From a virus: a stretch of DNA of 30,485 bases. The position numbers were made by a program, and so were the translations under genes. Of this stretch, positions 1 to 7,736 are shown piece after piece. The stretch lies in IMG/VR virus record IMGVR_UViG_3300017760_001627, positions 1 to 30,485 of that record; one strand, 5' to 3'. The notes under the pieces are model-generated. The model did not search any database. It was not told where the DNA came from and saw only the letters and a list, made by a program, of their open reading frames with translations. Position 1 is the stretch's first letter, and each line of letters starts with the position of its first letter.

Positions 1-723
1 CCTGAAAGAAGAATATTCTATATTGATGTAGGTAATTTACCTAAGATCAAGGCTGAACAATATTTAAGAGATGTTATGGCTAGATATAGAAATAAACTTG
101 TATATGACGCAAGTACAGGTGAAATAAGAGACGATAGAAACTATATGTCTATGCTAGAAGATTTCTGGTTACCTAGAAGAGAAGGTGGTAGAGGTACTGA
201 AATTACTACTTTACCTGGTGGTCAAAATCTAGGAGAGATTGCAGATATAGAATACTTTCAAAGAAAACTATATCGTTCATTAAATGTTCCTATCAGTAGA
301 TTAGAAAGTGGATCTGGATTTAATCTAGGTAGAGCTGCAGAAATTAGTAGAGATGAAGTTAAGTTTACTAAATTTGTAGGTAGATTAAGAAAGAAATTTA
401 CAACTCTATTCCATGACTTATTGAAAACACAATTAATCTTAAAAGGTGTAATCGCACCAGAAGATTGGGATCAAATAAAAGAAAAAATCTTTTTTAATTT
501 CTTACAAGACGGATACTTTGCTGAACTTAAAAATTCAGAGATGATGAAAGAGAGAGTGCAACTTGCTCAATCATTAGAAGGTTATGTTGGTAAGTATTAT
601 TCTAACAATTATATTAGAACTAAAATACTTCATCAAAATGAACAAGAAGTAAAAGAAATAGACGCAGAGATACAAAACGAACAAGGTTCTGAACAAGATA
701 CGCAAAATAATAAACCTGAATAA
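1..723 (+). CDS. 20: Portal vertex protein gp20, C-terminal part
   Basis: This is the 3' part of the portal protein, which forms the dodecameric ring at the head-tail vertex through which DNA is packaged. The reading frame is open from base 1, so the gene begins outside the window; the ATG at 76 is internal. The upstream residues (PERRIFYIDVGNLPK) and the following stretch with KNKLVYDASTGEI, MSMLEDFWLPRREGGRGTEI and LPGG match the conserved core of T4 gp20 as I remember it. The tail of the protein (last ~35 residues) is rich in Glu, Gln and Asn and looks disordered. The stop at 721-723 is followed 11 nt later by the carbamoyltransferase gene. Family assignment is confident; only the partial length prevents comparison with the ~520-residue T4 protein. 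Confidence 0.93.
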   Translation, partial: PERRIFYIDVGNLPKIKAEQYLRDVMARYRNKLVYDASTGEIRDDRNYMSMLEDFWLPRREGGRGTEITTLPGGQNLGEIADIEYFQRKLYRSLNVPISRLESGSGFNLGRAAEISRDEVKFTKFVGRLRKKFTTLFHDLLKTQLILKGVIAPEDWDQIKEKIFFNFLQDGYFAELKNSEMMKERVQLAQSLEGYVGKYYSNNYIRTKILHQNEQEVKEIDAEIQNEQGSEQDTQNNKPE

Positions 724-734
724 TATATTAAATT

Positions 735-2390
735 GTGATTACATTATCGGTACAAATAAACCATTTAGCCTCAGCGGCTGTCTTTTTAGATAATCAACTT
801 ATATACTTTCAACAAGAAGAAAGACTAAGCAAAAATAAAGGTGCAGGTTCAATACCTTTTTTTGTTTTAGATGATATTAAAAAAAGAGTAGGACAAATAG
901 ATAATCTTGTAAGCACAGGTTATAATTTTGCAGGCAGTGAGGAGTTGAAACATTATGTTGAACACATTGATTTATTTAAAGATAGAAAAAAATCACAGTT
1001 AAATCATTATTTTAAATCTCATCATCTTGCTCATGCTTTTAAAGCAGTCGTATCTTCTAATTTTAAAGAAGGATTAGTTTTTGTAGTTGATGGTAGAGGT
1101 TGTTCATATAATTTAAGTAATGGTCAAGTAGGATATGAAACTGCTTCAGTTTACAAATTCAAAGATAATAATTTAAGATGTCTTCACAAATACGTTTATA
1201 CTAACGCTGAAGATGTAAAAGATTTGAAAGTAAAACCTGAAGTTGATAGTGTTCTATTTGCTCTAAAAGGTGTGGATCGTTTACCCTTTGAAATAGATGA
1301 AAATACAAAGTTTACATTATCAAATGAACTTGGTATGGGAGAGATATATTCTCATATGTCAACTATATGTGGTTTTGACAATGAAGAAGGTAAGTTAATG
1401 GGATTAGCTGCATATGGTCAATATGATGAAGAACTTTATAATCGAATAAAAAATTTTGACAAAGATTATTTTAAATTCAAAGGAGATAGTATGTTAGGTA
1501 ATGGATTAATTAAATCTAATTTAAAATATAATGATTATCTTAACATTGCTTTTAATACTCAAAAGTTTTTTGAAGATGAACAAATTAAACTTTTAAATAA
1601 ACATATTGATAATGAAACAAATATAGTACTAACTGGTGGTTGTGCTTTAAATGTTGTTAATAATTACAAACTTAAAAAAGTATTTCAAAGTAAAAATTTT
1701 TACGCAGAACCTATGTGTGGCGATGAAGGAAACTCAATTGGTATTGGTCAATATGAAATATTAAGACACGGTTACAAACCACAACCTATTGATAATATTT
1801 GTTTAGGTAATAGATATAATTATTCTAATATTAATGGTGTAGATGTACAAATAGATCAGGTAGTAAACCTAATTAAAGAAGGACATATTATTGCATTATA
1901 TCAAGGTGGTTGTGAAGCAGGACCTAGGGCATTAGGTAATAGAAGTTTACTATTAGACCCTACTATACATAACGGTAAAGATATTATGAACACCGTAAAA
2001 CAAAGAGAAAAATTTAGACCTTTTGCTTGTTCTATATTACATGAAGATGTAAACGATTGGTTTGATATGGCAGGTATAAATGAAAGTCCTTTTATGATGT
2101 ATGGTGTTGAATCAAAACAAGAAGATAAAATAAAATCAGTTATACATGAGGACAAAACTTGTAGAGTACAAACGGTTAAATCTTCACAAAATCAAGTATT
2201 ATATGATATATTAAAAGAATTTAAAAATAAAACTGGCATTCCTTTACTAATGAATACCTCTTTTAATCTTGCAGGAGAAACTTTAGTTGAAACTCCAGAA
2301 GACGCAATAGACGTTTTAAAGAGATCAAAACTAGAGTATGTTTACTTTGCAGATATTAAAAAACTAGTATATATAAAAAATAACGAATAG
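735..2390 (+). CDS. NodU/TobZ-family carbamoyltransferase
   Basis: This is an O-carbamoyltransferase of the NodU/CmcH/TobZ family, enzymes that use carbamoyl phosphate and ATP to carbamoylate a hydroxyl group. Visible family motifs: NHLAS at 9-13, the HHLAHA metal/carbamoyl-site motif at 96-101, DGRG at 119-122, EGKLMGLAAYG at 218-228, GGCALN at 301-306, GDEGNSIG at 329-336, GPRALGNRSLL at 396-406, KFRPFA at 426-431 and NTSFN near 505. At 551 residues it covers both the Kae1-like N-terminal and the YrdC-like/C-terminal parts expected of the family. The start is GTG; no Shine-Dalgarno is evident in the 11-nt gap after gp20. It sits inside the head-gene run, between portal and gp67. Substrate is unknown; related genes occur in T4-like cyanophages, and a modified base, a sugar or a small molecule are all possible. 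Confidence 0.9.
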   Translation: MITLSVQINHLASAAVFLDNQLIYFQQEERLSKNKGAGSIPFFVLDDIKKRVGQIDNLVSTGYNFAGSEELKHYVEHIDLFKDRKKSQLNHYFKSHHLAHAFKAVVSSNFKEGLVFVVDGRGCSYNLSNGQVGYETASVYKFKDNNLRCLHKYVYTNAEDVKDLKVKPEVDSVLFALKGVDRLPFEIDENTKFTLSNELGMGEIYSHMSTICGFDNEEGKLMGLAAYGQYDEELYNRIKNFDKDYFKFKGDSMLGNGLIKSNLKYNDYLNIAFNTQKFFEDEQIKLLNKHIDNETNIVLTGGCALNVVNNYKLKKVFQSKNFYAEPMCGDEGNSIGIGQYEILRHGYKPQPIDNICLGNRYNYSNINGVDVQIDQVVNLIKEGHIIALYQGGCEAGPRALGNRSLLLDPTIHNGKDIMNTVKQREKFRPFACSILHEDVNDWFDMAGINESPFMMYGVESKQEDKIKSVIHEDKTCRVQTVKSSQNQVLYDILKEFKNKTGIPLLMNTSFNLAGETLVETPEDAIDVLKRSKLEYVYFADIKKLVYIKNNE

Positions 2391-2396
2391 AAAGGT

Positions 2397-2404
2397 TATA
2401 AATA
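2397..2404 (+). promoter_or_regulatory. T4-type late promoter (exact TATAAATA)
   Basis: Exact TATAAATA, the octamer recognised by gp55-containing RNA polymerase in T4. It ends 5 nt before the gp67 ATG, so the expected +1 (about 5-7 nt after the octamer) falls on the start codon. It would drive gp67 and the following head genes. Confidence 0.8.
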
Positions 2405-2409
2405 TAGAT

Positions 2410-2640
2410 ATGACAAAAGAAAACTTAAATAAATTTGTTGACTCTTTAGCAAAAGGTGATAACAATACAGCCAGAGACGCATTTAACGGTGCAATGGCTG
2501 ACAAAGTATCATCTGCTTTAGACACAGCAAAACAGAATACTGCTACATCATTATATCAACAACCAGAAACACCAAATACGGTTGTCGGTGTTGATACACC
2601 TGATAATATTGAGGTAGCAAATGACGACAACGCTCAGTAA
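2410..2640 (+). CDS. 67: Prohead core protein gp67-like
   Basis: A small prohead core (scaffold) component of 76 residues. The N-terminal pattern (short helix, then ARDAFNGAMADKVSSAL at about 21-37) lines up with the T4 gp67 pattern AARKLFAEAMAAR, while the C-terminal half is polar and acidic, as in gp67. T4 gp67 is about 80 residues and is degraded by the gp21 protease during head maturation. The order 67, small gene, 21, 22, 23 supports the call. A late promoter octamer lies 5 nt before the ATG. An AAAGG at 2391-2395 is too far (14 nt) to be a normal ribosome site. Sequence similarity is limited, so the call rests largely on size, pattern and position. Confidence 0.72.
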   Translation: MTKENLNKFVDSLAKGDNNTARDAFNGAMADKVSSALDTAKQNTATSLYQQPETPNTVVGVDTPDNIEVANDDNAQ

Positions 2641-2875
2641 TCTTCGAACTAAAATAGACGAAGGTAACGACTACAAGAGAAGTAGGCAATATAATAAGTT
2701 GTCTCCTAAAGTAAAAAGAGCTGTTGATATGGTTTATAAGTCTATTGAAACAGACAAAAACGCAGTTGCTAATTTTGAAAAAAATGTTAGTGCAGCTGCA
2801 AAAAAACATAATGTTAGTAATAGAGAATTAATGAATTATTTTGATAAAGAGACACTAACAATTTTAAGGAGATAA
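2621..2875 (+). CDS. Small basic head-cluster protein, unknown
   Basis: I do not recognise this 84-residue protein with certainty. It is basic and predicted largely helical, with a motif-like stretch KLSPKVKRAVDMVYKSI near residues 26-42 and an LMNYFDKETL C-terminus. The start overlaps the end of gp67 by 20 nt and has its own GAGG ribosome site about 6 nt upstream of the ATG. Position between gp67 and gp21 is where T4 has gp68 (prohead core), but the T4 protein is longer and I see no convincing alignment. A prohead core or small head protein is therefore an inference from context only. It is followed 1 nt later by the first of three paralogous beta-rich proteins with a strong AAGGAG site overlapping its 3' end. 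Confidence 0.7.
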   Translation: MTTTLSNLRTKIDEGNDYKRSRQYNKLSPKVKRAVDMVYKSIETDKNAVANFEKNVSAAAKKHNVSNRELMNYFDKETLTILRR

Positions 2876-2876
2876 A

Positions 2877-3254
2877 ATGGCAGTTAGAAATAGAACACTA
2901 ACAGATAACGCTTTCGGAACAAAAGTACTTGTATCTTTAGACGATCACGGCTCTGCTGTTACCATTGACGCAAGCGAATTAGTAAACGCTGCAGGTTCTG
3001 GTAATAGATTAGACATTAAAAGAATAGAGTGGTGTTTAGATAAAGAAGTTGCAATTACTTTTACAGGTTCAGGTGTAGTAGAAGCTATTGATCTTGCAGG
3101 TGGTACTACTGGTAAATTTGACGCACACTCAATAACAAATGGTGCGACACTAGCCGGTAATGCAACTGACGGAGATATAGTATTAACACCAGCAACTGGT
3201 ACTGACGGATTTGTTTATTTAGAGTTAGTCAAGGCCGCTGGCTTTGGTAACTAA
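2877..3254 (+). CDS. Beta-rich virion-like protein, tandem paralogue A
   Basis: This is a 125-residue protein, rich in Gly, Ala, Thr and Val with alternating hydrophobic residues, typical of a beta sandwich. It shares a layout with the two genes that follow: a TIDASEL/LLDASKL-type motif near residue 30, a central strand pair (DIKRIEW ... AITF), then an ITNGA..DGDIVLT segment and a terminal VYLELVK strand. Placed between gp67 and gp21 in a late operon, it is probably a structural or head-decorating protein, but no known family is identified with confidence. The start is supported by AAGGAG 6 nt upstream. Copy A is the most diverged of the three: the otherwise conserved PTGDILLST reads DGDIVLTPA. 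Confidence 0.8.
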   Translation: MAVRNRTLTDNAFGTKVLVSLDDHGSAVTIDASELVNAAGSGNRLDIKRIEWCLDKEVAITFTGSGVVEAIDLAGGTTGKFDAHSITNGATLAGNATDGDIVLTPATGTDGFVYLELVKAAGFGN

Positions 3255-3256
3255 TA

Positions 3257-3658
3257 ATGTCTATTACTACTACGACATTAGCAGATGATAATTTTAAAGT
3301 TATCATAAAGGCAAATGGTGGTAGTAATGAAGACAAAGAATTATTGTTAGACGCTTCAAAGTTAAATAAGGCAACAGCAAGTCCTAATGTATCAATTGCA
3401 AGTGTACACCATGAGATACTAGGTACAGGCAAAATTACTTTATTTTTTGACGCACAAACAAACGAAGAAATTGCAACGACTTTTAGTGGTCGTGGTAATT
3501 ATGGATTAAAAAAAGACGAACCTAAAATAAAACAAGGTGATACAGGTGCAACTTTAATTAATCCTACAGGTGACATATTATTGTCAACAGATAGTAATGT
3601 ATCAAAATATAATATATTAATAGAATTTAGAAAAGAAAAAGGTTTTACAAATGGCTGA
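3257..3658 (+). CDS. Beta-rich virion-like protein, tandem paralogue B
   Basis: A 133-residue protein homologous to its two neighbours. It carries LLLDASKL near 28-35, a central strand ITLFFDA, SGRGNYGLK near 77-85, NPTGDILLST near 103-112 and a terminal strand YNILIEFRK. The latter motifs match paralogue C (SGQGYWDLR, TPTGDILLST, YTIVVEFR) closely, so B and C are the closer pair. No Shine-Dalgarno is seen in the 2-nt gap after copy A, which suggests translational coupling. It overlaps the start of copy C by 8 nt. A late structural role is inferred from its place in the head cluster; which surface of the virion it belongs to cannot be told from sequence. Confidence 0.8.
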   Translation: MSITTTTLADDNFKVIIKANGGSNEDKELLLDASKLNKATASPNVSIASVHHEILGTGKITLFFDAQTNEEIATTFSGRGNYGLKKDEPKIKQGDTGATLINPTGDILLSTDSNVSKYNILIEFRKEKGFTNG

Positions 3659-4043
3659 TATAGTTTCAAGTTTAACAATTACAGACACTAGTGGTGTAAA
3701 ATTCACAGGTAAATTTACTAATTTTTCAGACGGCACAGGTGAAAATCTAGTCACAAAAGTTGACGCTTCAAACACTACTTTTATGTCTGAAGATGGCAAT
3801 AGAAAGATTAGTAAAATTTATTGGTCAGTAAATACTTCAGACACAAAGTCTGGTGTTGAAATATTGTGGGCAGGCGCAACAAATGCTAGTGCAGTTTTCT
3901 TATCTGGTCAAGGTTATTGGGACTTACGAACAGATGGAAATGAGATTACAAACAACGCAACTACTCCTACAGGTGATATTCTTCTTTCAACGAAGAACTT
4001 TGCAAATGGGGATAATTACACTATTGTTGTGGAGTTTAGATAG
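3651..4043 (+). CDS. Beta-rich virion-like protein, tandem paralogue C
   Basis: A 130-residue member of the same small family. Its N-terminal ~50 residues (short Thr/Ser-rich strands) differ from copy B, while the C-terminal ~80 residues (KISKIYWSVN, ILWAGA, SGQGYWDLR, ITNNATTPTGDILLST, YTIVVEFR) align with it. The ATG lies inside the last codons of copy B, with a weak AAAGG 10 nt before it. The stop is just upstream of the late promoter for gp21. The arrangement looks like two successive local duplications followed by divergence. Function is unknown; head decoration or fibre attachment would fit the genomic place. Confidence 0.8.
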   Translation: MADIVSSLTITDTSGVKFTGKFTNFSDGTGENLVTKVDASNTTFMSEDGNRKISKIYWSVNTSDTKSGVEILWAGATNASAVFLSGQGYWDLRTDGNEITNNATTPTGDILLSTKNFANGDNYTIVVEFR

Positions 4044-4050
4044 CAATTTG

Positions 4051-4058
4051 TATAAATA
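4051..4058 (+). promoter_or_regulatory. T4-type late promoter before gp21 (exact TATAAATA)
   Basis: Exact TATAAATA in the 34-nt gap between paralogue C and gp21. The predicted +1 near 4064 leaves a short leader containing GAGAGATAG before the ATG at 4078. This is the conventional arrangement, in contrast to the zero-leader cases at 2397, 7724, 7959 and 9851. Confidence 0.82.
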
Positions 4059-4077
4059 TAATTAACGAGAGATAGAC

Positions 4078-4722
4078 ATGAAGTTAATTACCGAAGAAAT
4101 CCAAAACGCAGAATATATCGTTGAGCAAAACAACGGTAAAAAAGACTACAAAATTAAGGGTATTTTCATGCAGGCCGAGATGAAAAATAAGAACGGTCGT
4201 GTATATCCTAAAGATATTTTGGAAAGAGAAGTCGGTAGATATAATAGAGAATTTATTAACAAAAGCAGAGCCTTTGGCGAACTCGGTCATCCAGACGGAC
4301 CAACAGTTAATTTAGAAAGAGTATCGCACATGATCAAGGCTCTCTATCCAGATGGCAATAACTTTATTGGTGAGGCTAAGATATTAGACACACCTTATGG
4401 AAAAATAGTGAAGAACTTAATAGATGAAGGTGCTAAGTTAGGCGTTTCAAGTAGAGGTATGGGAACATTGAATAATAGAGGCGGCGCTAATGTAGTATCA
4501 AATGATTTTTATCTTGCAACCGCGGCTGATATAGTCGCAGATCCTAGTGCTCCAGAGGCCTTTGTAGAAGGTATAATGGAAGGCAAAGAGTGGGTATGGG
4601 ATAATGGTATAATACAAGAGCAAGAGATACACCGATTAAAGTTAGAGATGTCAAACGCAAAAAAACACGAACTTTCTGTAAAACAGGCAAAAGTGTTCGA
4701 ATCGTTTATCAAAAATCTTTAA
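4078..4722 (+). CDS. 21: Prohead core protease gp21
   Basis: This is the serine protease that matures the T4-type prohead by cutting gp22, gp23, gp67 and itself at (Leu/Ile)-x-Glu sites. Of its 214 residues, the N-terminal half carries the family signature: KIKGIFMQAEMKNKNGRVYP at 25-44, GELGHPDGP at 67-75 with the catalytic-type His71, and GVSSRGMG at 122-129 with the nucleophile-type Ser. These match the gp21/herpes-type assemblin-like fold described for T4. It has its own late promoter at 4051 and a leader with a weak GAGA site. The length is close to T4 gp21 (about 212). A potential cut site in its target gp23 is visible (see gp23). Confidence 0.95.
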   Translation: MKLITEEIQNAEYIVEQNNGKKDYKIKGIFMQAEMKNKNGRVYPKDILEREVGRYNREFINKSRAFGELGHPDGPTVNLERVSHMIKALYPDGNNFIGEAKILDTPYGKIVKNLIDEGAKLGVSSRGMGTLNNRGGANVVSNDFYLATAADIVADPSAPEAFVEGIMEGKEWVWDNGIIQEQEIHRLKLEMSNAKKHELSVKQAKVFESFIKNL

Positions 4723-4725
4723 TTT

Positions 4726-4733
4726 TATAAATA
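4726..4733 (+). promoter_or_regulatory. T4-type late promoter before gp22 (exact TATAAATA)
   Basis: Exact TATAAATA starting 4 nt after the gp21 stop. Expected +1 is near 4739, giving a leader of about 67 nt that ends in AAGGA, 9 nt or so before the gp22 ATG. It probably supplies gp22 and gp23, since no late octamer is seen directly before gp23. Confidence 0.8.
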
Positions 4734-4805
4734 TTACTTGACATTATTGTAAAATCAATAGGTCAGTAGTATTGAACTAACTATAACTAATAAGGAACAA
4801 AGCAA

Positions 4806-6254
4806 ATGGCTGAGAACACTCAAGCAGACTTACCGAAAAAGAACGCTGCACCAGCTGAAGCACCTAAATCGCTACAAAGTACTATTCAGAATGTAATTAC
4901 AAAAGCAATTACTTCACCAACGGATGGTAAAATAGATTTCGCACAAGGGGTAAACCACATTACTGGTGACCCACAACAAAAAAGTGCAGGCGCTCCAGAT
5001 AGTATGCAATCTTTAAAGGCAGAGGCTGAACCTAAAAAAGATATGAACGCTTCTTATGAAAATGACATGAAAAAAGAAACTGAAGAAAAAGAAAAAGAAG
5101 TTAAAGAAATGTCAGATAAAGAAAAAGAAGTAAAAAAAGAATCAGACGAAGACAAGAAAAAAGAAGACATGAAAGAAGGCGAAATGCCTGCTGGTCTTAA
5201 AAAGTACCTTGACAAGAAAAATGATAAAAAAGAAGAAAAAGAAGATGAGAAAAAAGATGTTAAGGAAACTGAAGACAAGAAGTCTGAAATGATTAAAGCT
5301 GAAATCGAAAAAATGAAACAAGAGATGGAAGACAAGACGAAAGAACTTAAAGCTCAAGTTGACAAAGAAAAAGATATGAACGAAGCTGAAGATCATAAAG
5401 ATGACAAAGAGAAAAAAGAAGAAAAAGAAGACGAGAAGAAAAAAATGTCTGAAGCAGAAGATAAAGAAAAAGAAATGAAAAAAGAAATGCAACATGATGA
5501 TGAAAAGAAAACTGCTAAAGAAAAAGTAAAAGACATGAACATGAAAGAAGATGTTAAGGCTTTAACTGCTGATGAAGATTTATCAGAAGAGTTTAAACAA
5601 AAAGCTGCAACAATTTTTGAATCTGCTGTTCGTGCAAAACTTGTCGAAGAAATTGAGAAATTAGAAAGTGAATACGAAACTAAGGTTGAAGAGAAAACTG
5701 AAGAAGTTAAATCTGAAATCGTAGAAAAAGTTGACGCTTATCTAAACTATGTTGTAAGTGAATGGACGAAAGAAAATGAACTTGCGATAGAAAAAGGTTT
5801 AAGAACCGAGATAGCTGAAGATTTTATCGGCGGTCTTAAAAACTTATTTGAGTCTCACTACATTGAAATTCCAGAAGAGAAGTACAATGTAATTGAGAAT
5901 CAAGCTGCTGAAATTGAAGAGTTAAAATCAAAACTTAACGAATCAATGGATGAATCAATTGAACTTAACCAAAAAATCGGTGAGTTTGCTAGAGATGAAA
6001 TTCTAGTAGATGTTGCAAGTGATCTTGCTGAAACTGAAAAGGAAAAGTTTAAAGGATTAGCAGATAGTATTGAATATAAAGACGCTGCAGATTTCAGAAC
6101 GAAAGTAGAGACAGTAAAAGAGTCATACTTTCCAAAGAAAAAAGTAGTGGGTGAAGACGAAACTAATGATGTGGCAGACAAACCTGTGTCAGATTTATCT
6201 GGCTCTATGGCTGCATATGCCGCTGCTATTAGTAAAATAACTAATAAAAAATAA
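4806..6254 (+). CDS. 22: Prohead scaffold protein gp22 with long charged insert
   Basis: This is the major prohead scaffold protein, which fills the prohead and is degraded by gp21 before DNA packaging. The C-terminal part (roughly residues 255-482: DVKALTADEDLSEEFKQKAATIFESAVRAK, a long coiled coil, then ADKPVSDLSGSMAAYAAAISK) is typical of gp22 in marine T4-like phages. Between about residues 75 and 255 lies a low-complexity stretch made almost only of Lys, Glu, Asp and Met, likely a single long charged helix. The total of 482 residues is far above T4 gp22 (about 270), and this insert accounts for the difference. Start: ATG with AAGGA upstream, under the late promoter at 4726. Reverse-strand open frames here are artefacts of the Lys/Glu codons. 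Confidence 0.92.
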   Translation: MAENTQADLPKKNAAPAEAPKSLQSTIQNVITKAITSPTDGKIDFAQGVNHITGDPQQKSAGAPDSMQSLKAEAEPKKDMNASYENDMKKETEEKEKEVKEMSDKEKEVKKESDEDKKKEDMKEGEMPAGLKKYLDKKNDKKEEKEDEKKDVKETEDKKSEMIKAEIEKMKQEMEDKTKELKAQVDKEKDMNEAEDHKDDKEKKEEKEDEKKKMSEAEDKEKEMKKEMQHDDEKKTAKEKVKDMNMKEDVKALTADEDLSEEFKQKAATIFESAVRAKLVEEIEKLESEYETKVEEKTEEVKSEIVEKVDAYLNYVVSEWTKENELAIEKGLRTEIAEDFIGGLKNLFESHYIEIPEEKYNVIENQAAEIEELKSKLNESMDESIELNQKIGEFARDEILVDVASDLAETEKEKFKGLADSIEYKDAADFRTKVETVKESYFPKKKVVGEDETNDVADKPVSDLSGSMAAYAAAISKITNKK

Positions 6255-6289
6255 AAAGTTAATTAACTTTAATAAGGAGAGATAGAACA

Positions 6290-7666
6290 ATGTTTTTATC
6301 AGAAAATGTACAACAGAAATGGCAGCCTGTTTTGGATCATCCTGATTTACCAAAAATCGAGGATTCATACAAAAGAGCAGTCACATCTGTAATACTAGAA
6401 AACCAAGAGAAGTCGTTAAAAGAAGACGCTGCTTTCTTATCGGAAGCTGCACCTGCTAACGCAACTGGTTCTTCTATTCAAAACTGGAATCCTATCCTTA
6501 TCTCTTTAGTAAGAAGAGCAATGCCTAACCTTATCGCTTACGATATTGCAGGCGTTCAACCTATGTCAGGTCCTACAGGCTTGATATTTGCAATGAGAAG
6601 TAGATTCTCAACGCAAGCAGGTGGAGAAGCTCTTTTTGATGAAGCAGATACAGATTTTTCAGGCAGAAATGCTGCTGGATCATCTGTGGATGGTTATTCT
6701 TCAACGGCTCATGCGGGTGAAAACCCGGCTGTGCTTAACGACTCTATCGGTACTTCTACTGGTTACACAACTGGTACAGGTATGTCAACAGCTGCGGCTG
6801 AAAAACTAGGGGAAGACTCTGGTAATCAGTTTGCTGAAATGGCATTCTCAATTGAGAAGTCTACTGTGACTGCAAAGTCAAGAGCTCTTAAAGCAGAGTA
6901 CACGATGGAATTAGCACAAGACCTTAAAGCAATACACGGATTAGACGCAGAGACAGAATTGTCAAACATCTTATCTGCTGAGATCCTTGCGGAAATCAAC
7001 AGAGAAGTAGTAAGAACAATCTACAGAACTGCTGAAGCTGGTGCTGCTGACAATGATAACTCAAACGCTGCAATCAACACTACAAGTGCTGGTATCTTCG
7101 ATTTAGATACTGACTCAAATGGTAGATGGTCAGTTGAGAGATTCAAAGGTCTAATGTTCCAAGTTGAGAGAGACGCTAACACAATCGCACAAAGAACAAG
7201 AAGAGGAAAAGGTAATATAATTATCTGTTCTTCAGACGTTGCTAGTGCGTTGCAAATGGCTGGTGTTTTAGATTACACACCTGCTCTTAATAACAACCTT
7301 AATGTAGATGACACAGGTAACACTTTTGCTGGCGTATTAAACGGCAGATACAAAGTATACATTGACCCTTATGCGTCAAACCTTGCGTCAAATGCTTCAC
7401 CTAGTAAACAATACTATGTTGTTGGTTACAAAGGTACAAGTCCATACGACGCTGGATTATTCTATTGTCCGTATGTACCTCTACAAATGGTAAGAGCAGT
7501 TGGTCAAGATACCTTCCAACCAAAAATTGGTTTCAAAACTAGATACGGTTTAGTTGCGAATCCTTTTGCTGGTGCTGCTGCTGGTGGTGCAATCACTGCT
7601 GACGGTGTTGGTAACATCAACTCAAACAGATATTACAGAAGAGTACAGGTTACAAACATAATGTAA
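6290..7666 (+). CDS. 23: Major capsid protein gp23
   Basis: This is the major head protein, which forms the hexamers of the icosahedral capsid (HK97 fold). It has 458 residues, shorter than T4 gp23 (521) and similar to cyanophage versions. Recognisable segments: an N-terminal delta domain (WQPVLDHP, then RAVTSVILENQEK), NWNPILISLVRRAMPNLIAYDIAGVQPM in the conserved core beginning near 65, and RRGKGNIIICSSDVASAL near 305. A gp21 cleavage site of the (Leu/Ile)-x-Glu type is visible as LSE at 50-52, just before AAPANATG; T4 gp23 is cut at a comparable place (after residue 65). An AAGGAG site lies 12 nt before the ATG. A strong terminator follows 24 nt after the stop, consistent with very high expression. 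Confidence 0.97.
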   Translation: MFLSENVQQKWQPVLDHPDLPKIEDSYKRAVTSVILENQEKSLKEDAAFLSEAAPANATGSSIQNWNPILISLVRRAMPNLIAYDIAGVQPMSGPTGLIFAMRSRFSTQAGGEALFDEADTDFSGRNAAGSSVDGYSSTAHAGENPAVLNDSIGTSTGYTTGTGMSTAAAEKLGEDSGNQFAEMAFSIEKSTVTAKSRALKAEYTMELAQDLKAIHGLDAETELSNILSAEILAEINREVVRTIYRTAEAGAADNDNSNAAINTTSAGIFDLDTDSNGRWSVERFKGLMFQVERDANTIAQRTRRGKGNIIICSSDVASALQMAGVLDYTPALNNNLNVDDTGNTFAGVLNGRYKVYIDPYASNLASNASPSKQYYVVGYKGTSPYDAGLFYCPYVPLQMVRAVGQDTFQPKIGFKTRYGLVANPFAGAAAGGAITADGVGNINSNRYYRRVQVTNIM

Positions 7667-7689
7667 TCTTACCTTTTCGTAAGAAATTT

Positions 7690-7718
7690 AAAAGGGCGGC
7701 CTAGTGTCGCCCTTTTTT
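7690..7718 (+). terminator. Rho-independent terminator after gp23
   Basis: A perfect 9-bp stem, AAAAGGGCG (7690-7698) with CGCCCTTTT (7708-7716), closes a 9-nt loop and runs into a T tract to 7718. It sits 24 nt downstream of the gp23 stop and ends the head operon. The next late promoter begins 6 nt later. Confidence 0.93.
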
Positions 7719-7723
7719 AAGCG

Positions 7724-7731
7724 CATAAATA
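7724..7731 (+). promoter_or_regulatory. Late promoter CATAAATA, zero-leader spacing
   Basis: CATAAATA matches 7 of 8 bases of the T4 late octamer, immediately after the gp23 terminator. It ends 5 nt before the ATG at 7737, so predicted +1 is at the start codon. No Shine-Dalgarno lies between the terminator and the ATG. Confidence 0.72.
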
Positions 7732-7736
7732 AAAGT

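Noticed and set aside
3853-4065. 70-residue frame overlapping paralogue C
   Set aside because: It is an out-of-frame shadow with biased Leu/Gln content and no ribosome site.
4738-4772. TTGACA at 4738 as a sigma70 promoter for gp22
   Set aside because: No -10-like hexamer lies 16-18 bp downstream; the late octamer at 4726 explains transcription better.
5142-5495. Long reverse-strand open frames rich in Phe and Ser opposite gp22
   Set aside because: They are the complement of the Lys/Glu/Asp codons of the scaffold insert, have no ribosome sites, and every other gene is on the + strand.
7704-7736. GTG start giving an 87-residue form of the small membrane protein
   Set aside because: It lies inside the loop of the gp23 terminator and upstream of the late promoter; the ATG at 7737 fits the promoter and the membrane-anchor N-terminus.
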